DNA from: Lacibacter sediminis
Lineage (GTDB): Bacteria; Bacteroidota; Bacteroidia; Chitinophagales; Chitinophagaceae
DNA: 64,000 nt
Reading direction: 5' to 3'
NCBI RefSeq assembly: GCF_014168535.1
Contig: NZ_CP060007.1
Coordinates: 682,001 to 746,000, forward strand
In this document: piece after piece, positions 15,435 through 23,304 of the stretch
Numbering within the stretch: the stretch's first letter is position 1
Layout of the letters: each line of letters starts with the position of its first letter
Notes under the pieces: model-generated
Seen by the model: the letters and a program-made list of their open reading frames with translations, nothing else
Told to the model about the DNA's origin: nothing
The model's database searches: none
Position numbers and translations under genes: made by a program

Positions 15435-17921
15435 GTGTATCAACCCAAGGATCAATTGCATGCTTATCTTGAAAACCTGTATGATCTTACAGATGAACAG
15501 CCATTTTATTTTTCCAACAAAGCCGATTCACTTGAACAAACCTTATGGCGGCAACCAAAGTCGAAACAGGAGCAGACGGCTTATCTCGATTTTATACTCA
15601 ACATCGCTTATCATTTATTGCAACAGGGACAAATACAGGCCAGTACACGTTGGTATGAAAAAGGATTGAACTATCAGCAGCAGCAAAACATTCTATATGA
15701 ACAGGAAGAATATATTGTAAAGCCGCTTGGTAATAACTATGTGCGGTTGGGTGATTATGATAAAGCAGTTGCCTTACAACAAGCTGCGATACAAAAGGCA
15801 ATCATTGCAAATAAAAATGAATTGCTTTCTTCATTGTACAGCAATCTCGCCATCAGCTATTACTGGCTGGGAAATTATACAGCAACACAGGAACAAAGTA
15901 ATAACGGACTGCTGTTTGTTCCGTTTCAAAAGACAATTACAGGTTTGTTATATAATGTAAAAGCTGATGCGTTTTATGCAGCAGGAAATAACGACAGTGC
16001 ATTATTCTACAATCAAAAAGCAATTGCCTTTTACAGAACAGCTGACGCAGTTGATGCAGATGCATCGTGGATCGTAAGTGCCTTGCAGTTATCAGCAAAG
16101 CTGTTGGCTGATCAACAGCAATGGAAAGCAGCTGTGTTGAAATTGCAGAACGCAGAAAAAATATTAGAACAAGCTTATCCCAACAGCCGGCAACGGGATA
16201 AAGCCAAACTGAAAGCAGAGAAAGGAAATTTGTTTCTTGAATTAAAGCAAACCGATAGCAGCATACATAATTTTCAAGCTGGACTTAAATTCTTTTCAAT
16301 TGATGACAGCGGTTATTTCCCTGATCATACTGTTACTGCCTTATATGCAGGACTGGCCCGTTCATTGAAACAACAAAATCCGAATAGCAGTTTGTATTAT
16401 TTTCAACTGGCAGTTGCCAACGATTACTACTGCAACCAGTTGATCAGTTCTTCTGCAAACAGTTTGCAGAGCAGTTTGAACAATGATGCTTTGCATGAAG
16501 AAGCTATCGCATTCTTTCATGAGCGGTATCAGCAAACAAAAACGCAGGTGTTGCTTGAACAGCAGTTGTGGCTGATGGAATTATCGAAAGGAAGAAAATT
16601 GCTGAACGAGCAAAACCGCAGCCGTCAATGGCAGCAGGATAGTATGCAAAATAACAAGCAACAACTTTTTGCTGAGTTACGTAACGATTACCTTTTATTG
16701 GCTGAAGCAAAGGACGCAGCAGTTAAATCGCAGATCAGTGAACGAATACGACAACAGGAACTGGCATTGGGTTTACAGGAAAATCGTTTTGCACAATTGT
16801 TAGAGCAACCTTCGTTTGCAACTTTTCGGAAAAAGATAAAGGAAGTAACGGTTATAAATTCTTTTGTGAGTTATGCCTTCTCAGGAGGGTCGTGCTATGT
16901 GTTGTTTGCTTTAAATGGCAAAATACAAACAGCAACAATTCCTGCTGCATCAGTTAAACAGCAGGTTGATTCGTTTATGCAGCATTATTTTTCTGCAAAT
17001 TCAACAGCTTTTGCGAATGATCCCGCTGCTTATTTTACAGCATCCGGGAAATTGTTACAGCAGTTGTTGCCATTTGCGATAGGCAATCAGCCTGTGATCA
17101 TTTCTGCTGATTCAGCATTGCATCGTTTGCCTTTTGAAGCACTAAGCACTAACGAAAAAAAACAATTCCTTGGTGAAACAAATGCAGTGAGCTATGTGTA
17201 TTCGTTCCTGCAATATATGCAAGCTACTGCAGCTGTTAAACAACCATTGCCTGTAACAGTTTATACGTTTGCACAACCGCATGCAGGCTTTGCGGCATTG
17301 CCTAATTCGGTTTCAGAAGCAAAACAAATAAAGAGGAAGTATACTGCAACCATTGCAAATGCTGCAACTGCAACAGAAACTTTCTTCAGCAATGCAATTC
17401 AATCTTCGTCAGTATTACATCTTGCATCGCATGCAGTGGCAGACAGTATGCAGCAACCTTATCTCGTATTGCAAAAGAAATTTTACCTCGGACAATTACA
17501 ATACATCGTTACGGGTTCACCGTTGGTTGTTTTAACTGCTTGTGAAACAGCAGCCGGATCTTTGCAGGAGGGTGAAGGTGTTGTAAGTATTGGTCGGGCT
17601 TTTATCAGCAAAGGCGTAAATGGAGTTGTTGCCAGCAGATGGAAAGTAGATGATGCGGTAGCACCTGCTTTTATACAATCATTTTATTCTTCTTTACAAA
17701 AGCAACATTCACCTGTAACAGCTTTGCATGAAGCAAGAAAACTATACCTGCAAAACACAACAAATCTTGCGCAAAAAAATCCATTGCTTTGGAGCGGCTT
17801 CAGTTATTTAGGTATTGATCAGCAGATTCAATTGCAAACATCTTCTTTCAATTGGTATTGGTTATTGCTCCTTTTATTACTACCGATCGGTTTTTATTTC
17901 TTCCGAAAGATCAGGAAATAG
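15435..17921 (+). CDS. TPR-CHAT domain protein with C-terminal transmembrane anchor
   Basis: At least 828 residues. The N-terminal two thirds are tetratricopeptide-like helical repeats (for example NYVRLGDYDKAVALQQAAIQ, LYSNLAISYYWLGNY). The C-terminal CHAT (caspase HetF-associated) domain has a readable His-Cys dyad: H666 in VLHLASHAVADS and C703 in LVVLTACETAAGS, followed by GRAFISKGVNGVVASRWKVDD. A final hydrophobic helix (WYWLLLLLLLPIGFYFF) ends in basic FRKIRK, suggesting a cytoplasmic tail and a periplasmic CHAT domain. The first accepted start codon is GTG 15435, but the frame stays open upstream to a stop at 15234 and encodes an apparent signal sequence (INRLLIAGSLVFLFLFFSG, from 15342) without ATG, GTG or TTG. 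The true start is therefore probably a rare codon upstream, possibly overlapping the previous gene. Confidence 0.85.
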   Translation: MYQPKDQLHAYLENLYDLTDEQPFYFSNKADSLEQTLWRQPKSKQEQTAYLDFILNIAYHLLQQGQIQASTRWYEKGLNYQQQQNILYEQEEYIVKPLGNNYVRLGDYDKAVALQQAAIQKAIIANKNELLSSLYSNLAISYYWLGNYTATQEQSNNGLLFVPFQKTITGLLYNVKADAFYAAGNNDSALFYNQKAIAFYRTADAVDADASWIVSALQLSAKLLADQQQWKAAVLKLQNAEKILEQAYPNSRQRDKAKLKAEKGNLFLELKQTDSSIHNFQAGLKFFSIDDSGYFPDHTVTALYAGLARSLKQQNPNSSLYYFQLAVANDYYCNQLISSSANSLQSSLNNDALHEEAIAFFHERYQQTKTQVLLEQQLWLMELSKGRKLLNEQNRSRQWQQDSMQNNKQQLFAELRNDYLLLAEAKDAAVKSQISERIRQQELALGLQENRFAQLLEQPSFATFRKKIKEVTVINSFVSYAFSGGSCYVLFALNGKIQTATIPAASVKQQVDSFMQHYFSANSTAFANDPAAYFTASGKLLQQLLPFAIGNQPVIISADSALHRLPFEALSTNEKKQFLGETNAVSYVYSFLQYMQATAAVKQPLPVTVYTFAQPHAGFAALPNSVSEAKQIKRKYTATIANAATATETFFSNAIQSSSVLHLASHAVADSMQQPYLVLQKKFYLGQLQYIVTGSPLVVLTACETAAGSLQEGEGVVSIGRAFISKGVNGVVASRWKVDDAVAPAFIQSFYSSLQKQHSPVTALHEARKLYLQNTTNLAQKNPLLWSGFSYLGIDQQIQLQTSSFNWYWLLLLLLLPIGFYFFRKIRK

Positions 17922-17930
17922 TTTTTGTTG

Positions 17931-18006
17931 CACAAAGAACACAAGGAAGATTCACTGAGAGCACAAAGATCTTCGTGTCAATTGTGCGCCTTTGTGTTCT
18001 ATGTGG
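17931..18006. repeat. Palindromic CACAAAG-type repeat
   Basis: The left arm CACAAAGAACACAAGG (17931-17946) is an imperfect inverted copy of CCTTTGTGTTCTATGTGG (17989-18006). An inner pair GCACAA (17961-17966) / TTGTGC (17982-17987) flanks the centre. The whole folds as a long hairpin, typical of REP-like dispersed elements. No ORF and no terminator T-run. Confidence 0.6.
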
Positions 18007-18043
18007 GACTTGAATTTAAGTGATGAATAGAAAAATGGGCGTA

Positions 18044-18073
18044 CAAGAGTGCGACGCAACCAAAGCTTCATAG
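18044..18073 (+). repeat. GCGACGCAAC element, copy 1
   Basis: AAGAGTGCGACGCAAC followed by CAAAGCTTCATAG. It matches the sequence at 44983-45010 at nearly every base. This copy lacks the CTCC/GGAG hairpin that precedes the two copies inside the nuo operon. Confidence 0.6.
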
Positions 18074-18233
18074 AAATTCAACTGCCTGTTACCCAGAAAT
18101 ATTCTCCTCCAAGTCTATTAAAATCAGTGAGTTAGAAATAATCTCAAAATTTCTTTCCCAAGCAGGGTAACAATCTTTCCCTGCTGCGGATATACCTGCA
18201 AACAACAAACAAAAACAATTAAAACTTCTTAGT

Positions 18234-19301
18234 ATGAAACAGTCAATCTTCTCAACCGTAGCAATTGCAGCAGCCATCAGTTTTACTGCTTGTAAAAAAG
18301 AAAATAAAACAATGGTGATGCCGCATGTGTTCGATCAAAAAGTAAAAACCTTCTTCGATGCCAACGCACCAAAGTATGAAGCGTTTACGATCGATGCAAC
18401 AACAGGTGGTATGTTGTTAACCAGCAAAGGCACAAAGATCAACTTCCCTGCCAATGCATTTAAAAAAGCAAACGGACAACTTGTAACAGGTAGTGTTACT
18501 GTGCAGGTAAAAGATATTCATAAAGCAAGTGATATGCTTTTAGGCAACAGACCAACTGAAGCCGGTGGACAAATGTTGGTATCTTATGGTGAGATGACCG
18601 TAAAAGCAAATCAAGGTGCTGATGAATTACAATTGAATGCACCTGCACAGGTAGTAGTGCCTGCTGCACCAAAAGCAGGAGCCAACGGACAGTTCTTACG
18701 TGAAGTGCCCATGTGGAGTGGTGATAGTGCAGTAACATATACTATTAATGGTAACGATCATGAAAATCTTCCTGTAACACTTTCACAAACCGGTTATGTG
18801 CCACGTGGAGTAAACTGGGTACAGAATGGAAACTTCGCAGTAAATAATAACAATGGTACTTCAACTTTCAATCTTGATAGTCTTGGTGTATGGCGTAACT
18901 GTGATGCATTGATGGGTGACCCACGTCCGAAAACAACAGTGCTTGGTTACTTCAGCAACCAGTGGAACTCAGCAACAAGTACAAGCTATATGGGTGGTGA
19001 ACCAAGTATGCTGTTCTTTAAAGTGAAACAACAAAATACCCTGGTGAAATTGTATAACAAGATCGTGAATGCACCTGCAGGTAAAGAAGGTTTGTTAAGT
19101 TATCAGAACAGTTTCCCGATTGGTATTGAAGGTACATTTCTTGCCATCACCTTTAAAGCCAATAAAATTTATGCTGAGATGCAGGATGTAACAGTAGGAG
19201 CGCCTGCAAGTGGTAAAACATATTATGGTGTAACATTTAACCTCACTGAAGTTACCGAAGCCCAGTTGCTTTCTCTGATACAACAATTGAATACGAAGTA
19301 A
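18234..19301 (+). CDS. Lipoprotein with ZU5-like domain
   Basis: A 355-residue lipoprotein (MKQSIFSTVAIAAAISFTAC, Cys followed by KKEN). After a linker, residues about 45-150 contain GGMLLTSKGTKINFPANAF, GQLVTGSVTVQVKDI and LVSYGEMTVKAN. These resemble the ZU5-type beta-sandwich seen in many Bacteroidota surface lipoproteins (the SKGTxIxFPANAF motif). The remainder is strand-rich and not recognised. Its role is unknown, probably envelope-associated. The gene is preceded by about 310 bp of repeat-containing spacer and followed by a terminator shared with the convergent gene. Confidence 0.75.
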   Translation: MKQSIFSTVAIAAAISFTACKKENKTMVMPHVFDQKVKTFFDANAPKYEAFTIDATTGGMLLTSKGTKINFPANAFKKANGQLVTGSVTVQVKDIHKASDMLLGNRPTEAGGQMLVSYGEMTVKANQGADELQLNAPAQVVVPAAPKAGANGQFLREVPMWSGDSAVTYTINGNDHENLPVTLSQTGYVPRGVNWVQNGNFAVNNNNGTSTFNLDSLGVWRNCDALMGDPRPKTTVLGYFSNQWNSATSTSYMGGEPSMLFFKVKQQNTLVKLYNKIVNAPAGKEGLLSYQNSFPIGIEGTFLAITFKANKIYAEMQDVTVGAPASGKTYYGVTFNLTEVTEAQLLSLIQQLNTK

Positions 19302-19343
19302 GGTCCGTTGTTCATCCGTCGAAAACATCTGTACTATGAAACA

Positions 19344-19373
19344 AAGCCCCGACTGAAAGGTCGGGGTTCTTTA
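19344..19373. terminator. Bidirectional terminator hairpin
   Basis: AGCCCCGACT pairs with AGGTCGGGGTT (CCCCGA at 19347-19352 with TCGGGG at 19361-19366), with A-rich flank upstream and TTCTTTATTT downstream. It sits between convergent genes and can serve both. Confidence 0.8.
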
Positions 19374-19847
19374 TTTAAAATCGCTTTGTATAAAATCGGC
19401 CAGCAGTTTCATACGGAAATAAAGATTGCTGATCATGAGTTGTACATTGTTCTTCACTTCTGTAACAGAACCGCTGCTCATTTTTTTGAGCGTTTTCAGC
19501 TCAACAATTTTTTCATCGATCTTATCAATGAGGCGTTCAGCATTCCAGCCGATATACCGTTTATTACGATCGTCGTAAACATGATAGGGTTCAATTGCAC
19601 CAGCTTTTAATTTCTTAAATGCAAAATTTTGTTTGATGGCTTCCTGGATGGCATCGTTGCTGAGGAGGTCAATGATCTTATCGGCCGATACTTCGTTCAA
19701 AAAACCGTTCTTGAAAATATTGAGGTTGTTGCGGAGTTCCATGAGTACCTGTTTCTTGAGTACGTCACTTGTTTTGCTCTGTTTGTGCAAAAAGGAGATA
19801 AGGTTGTCTAATGGTGCAATGCCGCTTTTAAGCCAATCGAGGTTCAT
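19371..19847 (-). CDS. Conserved-looking cytoplasmic protein of unknown function
   Basis: A 158-residue protein with no signal peptide or membrane segment, not recognised. The sequence looks mostly helical and charged (LKKQVLMELRNNLNIFKNGFLN, RLIDKIDEKIVELKTLKKM, then LMISNLYFRMKLLADFIQSDF). A central GAIEPYHVYDDRNKRYIGWNAERLID has the only short turn-rich stretch. A helical-bundle regulatory or structural protein is possible. Codon use looks like that of its neighbours. Confidence 0.65.
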   Translation of the reverse strand: MNLDWLKSGIAPLDNLISFLHKQSKTSDVLKKQVLMELRNNLNIFKNGFLNEVSADKIIDLLSNDAIQEAIKQNFAFKKLKAGAIEPYHVYDDRNKRYIGWNAERLIDKIDEKIVELKTLKKMSSGSVTEVKNNVQLMISNLYFRMKLLADFIQSDFK

Positions 19848-19894
19848 GAAATAAATTTAGTGTTCATTTCTCAAATGCAAAACATCAGAAAATG

Positions 19895-19922
19895 AAAAAA
19901 GCCGCTCAAACTGAACGGCCTT
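19895..19922 (-). terminator. Terminator after the lipocalin-like gene
   Basis: On the minus strand GGCCGTTCA, GTTT loop, then GAGCGGC is followed by six T. It lies about 25 bp past the stop of the minus-strand lipoprotein gene. Confidence 0.8.
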
Positions 19923-19945
19923 TAAAAATAGACAGGAAAAATCGA

Positions 19946-20527
19946 TTATTGTTTCTGGAGTACCACGGTAAGAACAGTGCTGACCTTATTTGTAACACTA
20001 AAACCGCTCTGTGATGCTGTTGCGGTTGAAGAGCTATTGATAAAGAGTGATAATTTAGTTCCTTCCAGTTTATACTTGCAACCACCCGGCTCTGGTGTTG
20101 CATTACCCAACGCATTATTGGCAAAATAAATGGAATCGTTTCCAATTAATTTATATTGGCTCGTACCGTTTGTAGGAGCAATAGTTGCACTTGTGGGTGC
20201 AGTATCCTCACTTTGCAATACACCATTCTCATAATCTTTTACTGTTACAGAACCAGTATAGTCGTAACCAATGCCTTCGGCATCGAACGCATTTGAAGTT
20301 ATTTTGTATTGGCCCTTTGGATTTGTAGAAGTAAAGGTTGTAAAGGTCTCCGTTTTTTGATTATCGCTTCCAAATGTAATATCACGGGTTACTAAAGAGT
20401 TTCCTGCAATAGAAACAAGTTTCCAGTTGCCGGCTATGGGCGATGGGGCTTCACTTTTTTCTTTTTTACAGGAGGTTGCTGCAAGAATAATTACAGCGAG
20501 GATCGGGGTAAGATTTTTGAATTTCAT
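19946..20527 (-). CDS. Lipocalin-like lipoprotein
   Basis: A 193-residue lipoprotein: signal MKFKNLTPILAVIILAATSC followed by KKEKSEAP. The mature protein starts with IAGNWKLVSIAGN, the GxW segment typical of lipocalin-like beta-barrels, and continues with strand-turn-strand sequence (KGQYKITSNAFDAEG, TSQYKLIGNDSIYFANN) and KYKLEGTKLSLFINS near the end. It is a small ligand-binding-type barrel of unknown ligand, anchored in a membrane. It is divergent from the DNA polymerase IV gene, with only about 30 bp between starts. Confidence 0.75.
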   Translation of the reverse strand: MKFKNLTPILAVIILAATSCKKEKSEAPSPIAGNWKLVSIAGNSLVTRDITFGSDNQKTETFTTFTSTNPKGQYKITSNAFDAEGIGYDYTGSVTVKDYENGVLQSEDTAPTSATIAPTNGTSQYKLIGNDSIYFANNALGNATPEPGGCKYKLEGTKLSLFINSSSTATASQSGFSVTNKVSTVLTVVLQKQ

Positions 20528-20532
20528 AAGAA

Positions 20533-20540
20533 TATTTTTG
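20533..20540 (+). promoter_or_regulatory. -7 box TATTTTTG for dinB
   Basis: TATTTTTG followed by C, matching TAnnTTTG, 17 nt upstream of the TTG at 20557. It lies inside the very short divergent spacer and supports a start close to 20557. Confidence 0.55.
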
Positions 20541-20556
20541 CAAGGATAATGATTTT

Positions 20557-21780
20557 TTGCAATGTTGTACCTTGCCCGTTTATAACCGTGTTGATTTGGG
20601 ACATAAGCGTATTATAGCACACTTTGACCTCGATACATTCTTTGTATCTGTAGAGCGCTTGAACGATCCTTCGCTCAATGGTAAACCCGTGATTGTGGGT
20701 GGTACAAAAGAACGGGGCGTGGTGAGTACCTGCAGTTATGAAACAAGAGCATTTGGTGTGCACAGTGGTATGCCTATGGCGCAGGCGATGAAGCTTTGTC
20801 CGCATGCAATTGTGTTGCAGGGCACACGTGGCGATTACAGCCGCTATTCACGATGGGTAACAGATATTATTGCAGCAAAAGCACCGCTGTTTCAAAAAGC
20901 ATCCATTGATGAATTTTATATTGATCTTACCGGTATGGATCGTTTTTTTGACCCGGTAAAATGGACCATCGATCTGCGCCAGGAAATTATTGATGCTACT
21001 CAGTTGCCGATCTCTTTTGCCATGGCCTCAAACAAGCTTGTTGCAAAAATTGGAACCGACTTAGCAAAGCCCAACAATTATATTGTGGTTGAATATGGAA
21101 AGGAAAAAGAATTTCTTGCTCCGCTACGTGTAAATAAAATTCCGGGAATAGGTGAGAAGGCTTACCACACATTACTTGATCTTGGTATTGAAACCATCGG
21201 CGATCTGCAGAATGTAAATCCTGTTATGCTGGAGCAACAACTAGGTAAGCACGGTCGTGACCTGTGGTTAAGGGCGCAAGGCATCAGCAGCAGCGAAGTA
21301 AATGCATATCATGAATCGAAATCTATTTCAAGTGAAAATACCTTTCATGAAAACAGCAGTGACCTTCCTTTTCTTGAAGCAGAGATCGTTCGTTTAACAG
21401 AAAAAATTGCACATGAGCTTCGCCAGGAAAATAAAATGACCGGTTGTGTTTCGGTAAAGATCCGATACCCCAATTTTGAAACACAGCAAAGACAGGCATC
21501 TATTCCTTATACATTTTATGATGATGAACTGATCTATAATGCGAAACAGTTGTTTCATCAACTTTATAAAAAAGGACAGCCGGTACGTTTGCTCGGCGTT
21601 AAATTAAGCGAGCTAACCGATGAAGCTTCGCAAACAAATCTCTTCCAGGATGTGCAGAAGAAAAATGAATTGTACAAGGCCATTGACCAGGTAAAAGAAC
21701 GTTTTGGGAAAGCACTGCTTACAAAGGGCCGTAACGCAAAGAGAAAGGATGGGGATACTGAATTACCGGGTATTTCCTAA
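20557..21780 (+). CDS. dinB: DNA polymerase IV (Y-family translesion polymerase)
   Basis: Up to 407 residues. Palm motifs are clear: HFDLDTFFVSVERL near the N-terminus, the fingers motif CSYETRAFGVHSGMPMAQA, and the second catalytic pair in KASIDEFYIDLTG. The helix-hairpin-helix region IPGIGEKAYHTLLDLGIETIGDL follows, then the little-finger domain. Near the C-terminus QTNLF fits a beta-clamp binding motif. The enzyme copies damaged templates with low fidelity. No ATG is available: TTG 20557 has AAGGA 10 nt upstream and is used here, while TTG 20596 would begin exactly at the usual start (LGHKRIIAHFDLD). It is not clustered with lexA or other SOS genes. Confidence 0.92.
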   Translation: MQCCTLPVYNRVDLGHKRIIAHFDLDTFFVSVERLNDPSLNGKPVIVGGTKERGVVSTCSYETRAFGVHSGMPMAQAMKLCPHAIVLQGTRGDYSRYSRWVTDIIAAKAPLFQKASIDEFYIDLTGMDRFFDPVKWTIDLRQEIIDATQLPISFAMASNKLVAKIGTDLAKPNNYIVVEYGKEKEFLAPLRVNKIPGIGEKAYHTLLDLGIETIGDLQNVNPVMLEQQLGKHGRDLWLRAQGISSSEVNAYHESKSISSENTFHENSSDLPFLEAEIVRLTEKIAHELRQENKMTGCVSVKIRYPNFETQQRQASIPYTFYDDELIYNAKQLFHQLYKKGQPVRLLGVKLSELTDEASQTNLFQDVQKKNELYKAIDQVKERFGKALLTKGRNAKRKDGDTELPGIS

Positions 21781-21839
21781 CTGATGTTTGTAGGGATTTT
21801 TTTTTGACATTAAAGTCTATCTAGTAAGTAGGGAATTGT

Positions 21840-21847
21840 TATATTTG
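21840..21847 (+). promoter_or_regulatory. -7 box TATATTTG for the peroxiredoxin gene
   Basis: TATATTTG followed by C, 40 nt upstream of the ATG at 21888. No -33 TTG at the usual 17-20 nt spacing was found. Confidence 0.5.
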
Positions 21848-21887
21848 CTCTCTAAAATTTTATTGTTCACTTTTTTAATTCTGTTTT

Positions 21888-22523
21888 ATGAGTTTACGTT
21901 TAGGTGATGTAGCGCCAAATTTTCAGGCGAAAACAAGCATTGGTGATATTGATTTTTATGAATACTTGGGTGATGGTTGGGGTGTTTTGTTTTCGCATCC
22001 TGCTGATTATACACCTGTGTGCACGACTGAGCTTGGCAAAACAGCTTTATTAAAACATGAGTTTGAAAAGCGTAATGTAAAAGTGTTGGCATTAAGTGTT
22101 GATGGAGTTACAAATCATAAAGGCTGGATCAGTGATATTAATGAAACACAGCATACGAATGTTGAGTTTCCAATCATTGCTGATGAAGACAGAAAAGTAG
22201 CAGGTCTTTATGATATGATTCACCCCAATGCATCTGAAACGGCAACCGTACGTTCTTTGTTTATCATAGGTCCCGATAAGAAAGTAAAACTGTTTATTAC
22301 TTATCCTGCTTCAACAGGTCGTAATTTCCAGGAAGTGTTACGTGTAATTGATTCATTGCAACTAACAGCAAATTACAGTGTTGCTACACCTGCTGATTGG
22401 AAAGATGGTGAAGATGTGATTGTTGCACTGTCAGTTACTACAGATGCAGCCGTAGAGAAGTTTCCAAAAGGTATAAAAATAGTAAAGCCTTATTTACGTT
22501 ATACTCCGCAACCCAATAAGTGA
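21888..22523 (+). CDS. 1-Cys peroxiredoxin (Prx6 family)
   Basis: A 211-residue thioredoxin-fold peroxidase that reduces hydrogen peroxide and organic peroxides. The peroxidatic Cys is C45 in FSHPADYTPVCTTELG. The Prx6-type C-terminal extension is present (ADWKDGEDVIVALSVTTDAA, FPKGIKIVKPYLRYTP), and the length matches the Prx6/AhpC-long group. The motif SETATVRSLFIIGPDKKVKL is also typical. No second catalytic Cys is seen in the C-terminal arm, hence the 1-Cys call. It is a single gene with its own -7 box and a strong terminator, as expected for a stress-response gene. Confidence 0.94.
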   Translation: MSLRLGDVAPNFQAKTSIGDIDFYEYLGDGWGVLFSHPADYTPVCTTELGKTALLKHEFEKRNVKVLALSVDGVTNHKGWISDINETQHTNVEFPIIADEDRKVAGLYDMIHPNASETATVRSLFIIGPDKKVKLFITYPASTGRNFQEVLRVIDSLQLTANYSVATPADWKDGEDVIVALSVTTDAAVEKFPKGIKIVKPYLRYTPQPNK

Positions 22524-22554
22524 GTTTTCTATTGATGAAATGATCTGGTTACGC

Positions 22555-22580
22555 AAGCCCCCAAGAGATTGGGGGCTTTT
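22555..22580. terminator. Bidirectional terminator
   Basis: AAGCCCCCAA (22555-22564) pairs perfectly with TTGGGGGCTT (22569-22578), loop GAGA, with T residues after it on the plus strand. It lies between convergent genes. Confidence 0.88.
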
Positions 22581-22581
22581 A

Positions 22582-23304
22582 TTATTTGATCCATTTTTCA
22601 AACTGTTGCAGCAATGCCCGAAGATCTTTTGATAAGGTTGCTTCCAATTCAACCTTCTTCCCATCAACATCTGTAAACGTAAGTTTCCAGGCATGCAATG
22701 CAAGACGATTCAGTAACGGTCGCTCTTCCTCTTCCGACTTTGCGAGTTTAAATTTTTTTCTTTTCATGGATGAAAGGAGAATAGGAGTGGCTGTGCCATA
22801 TACTTCATCGCAAACGATCGGGTGCCCAATATGCTTCATGTGTACACGTATCTGGTGTGTGCGTCCTGTATGAATTTGAAATTGCATCCAGGAGTACAAT
22901 CCATGTTCTTCCAGTACCTTATAATCAGTTAATGAAGCCCTGCCTTTTGCATGTGTAATATAGGTTGCATTTTTTGCAGGATGTTCCATGATAGCTGCGT
23001 CAACACTTCCTTCTTTATTTGCCAGGGTGCCGTGTACAAGACCGAGATAGAATTTCTCTACTGTACGATCTTCAAACTGTTTGGAAAGAAGTTTATGCGT
23101 TTCTTCATCCTTTGCAAATACGATCAAGCCGCTGGTGAATTTATCTAAACGATGAACCACCCACACCTTATCGTATTTTTCATTCAGCCAATCTTTTAAT
23201 GACGGTTCACTTTGTTTGCGATCGGGAATAGATAATAAACCGGATGGCTTGTTGAGTGCGATCCAATGATCGGTTTCGGCAATAATTTCGAGTTTATTCT
23301 TCAT
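22582..23304 (-). CDS. RluA-family RNA pseudouridine synthase
   Basis: A 240-residue enzyme that isomerises uridine to pseudouridine in rRNA or tRNA. The catalytic motif is VHRLDKFTSGLIVFAK (Asp of HRLD). KPSGLLSIPD near the start and FQIHTGRTHQIRVHMKHIGHPIVCD later are standard RluA motifs. There is no S4 domain, so it belongs with the short single-domain members. The exact RNA target is not assignable. Its start overlaps the end of the upstream pseudouridine synthase gene by 11 bp, so the two are transcribed together. Confidence 0.92.
   Translation of the reverse strand: MKNKLEIIAETDHWIALNKPSGLLSIPDRKQSEPSLKDWLNEKYDKVWVVHRLDKFTSGLIVFAKDEETHKLLSKQFEDRTVEKFYLGLVHGTLANKEGSVDAAIMEHPAKNATYITHAKGRASLTDYKVLEEHGLYSWMQFQIHTGRTHQIRVHMKHIGHPIVCDEVYGTATPILLSSMKRKKFKLAKSEEEERPLLNRLALHAWKLTFTDVDGKKVELEATLSKDLRALLQQFEKWIK

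Larger units (their letters stand above)
17922..18233. other. Gene-free spacer with two repeats
   Basis: 312 bp between the CHAT gene and the ZU5-like lipoprotein gene. It contains the CACAAAG palindrome and the first GCGACGCAAC element. The rest shows no clear promoter box. Confidence 0.6.
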
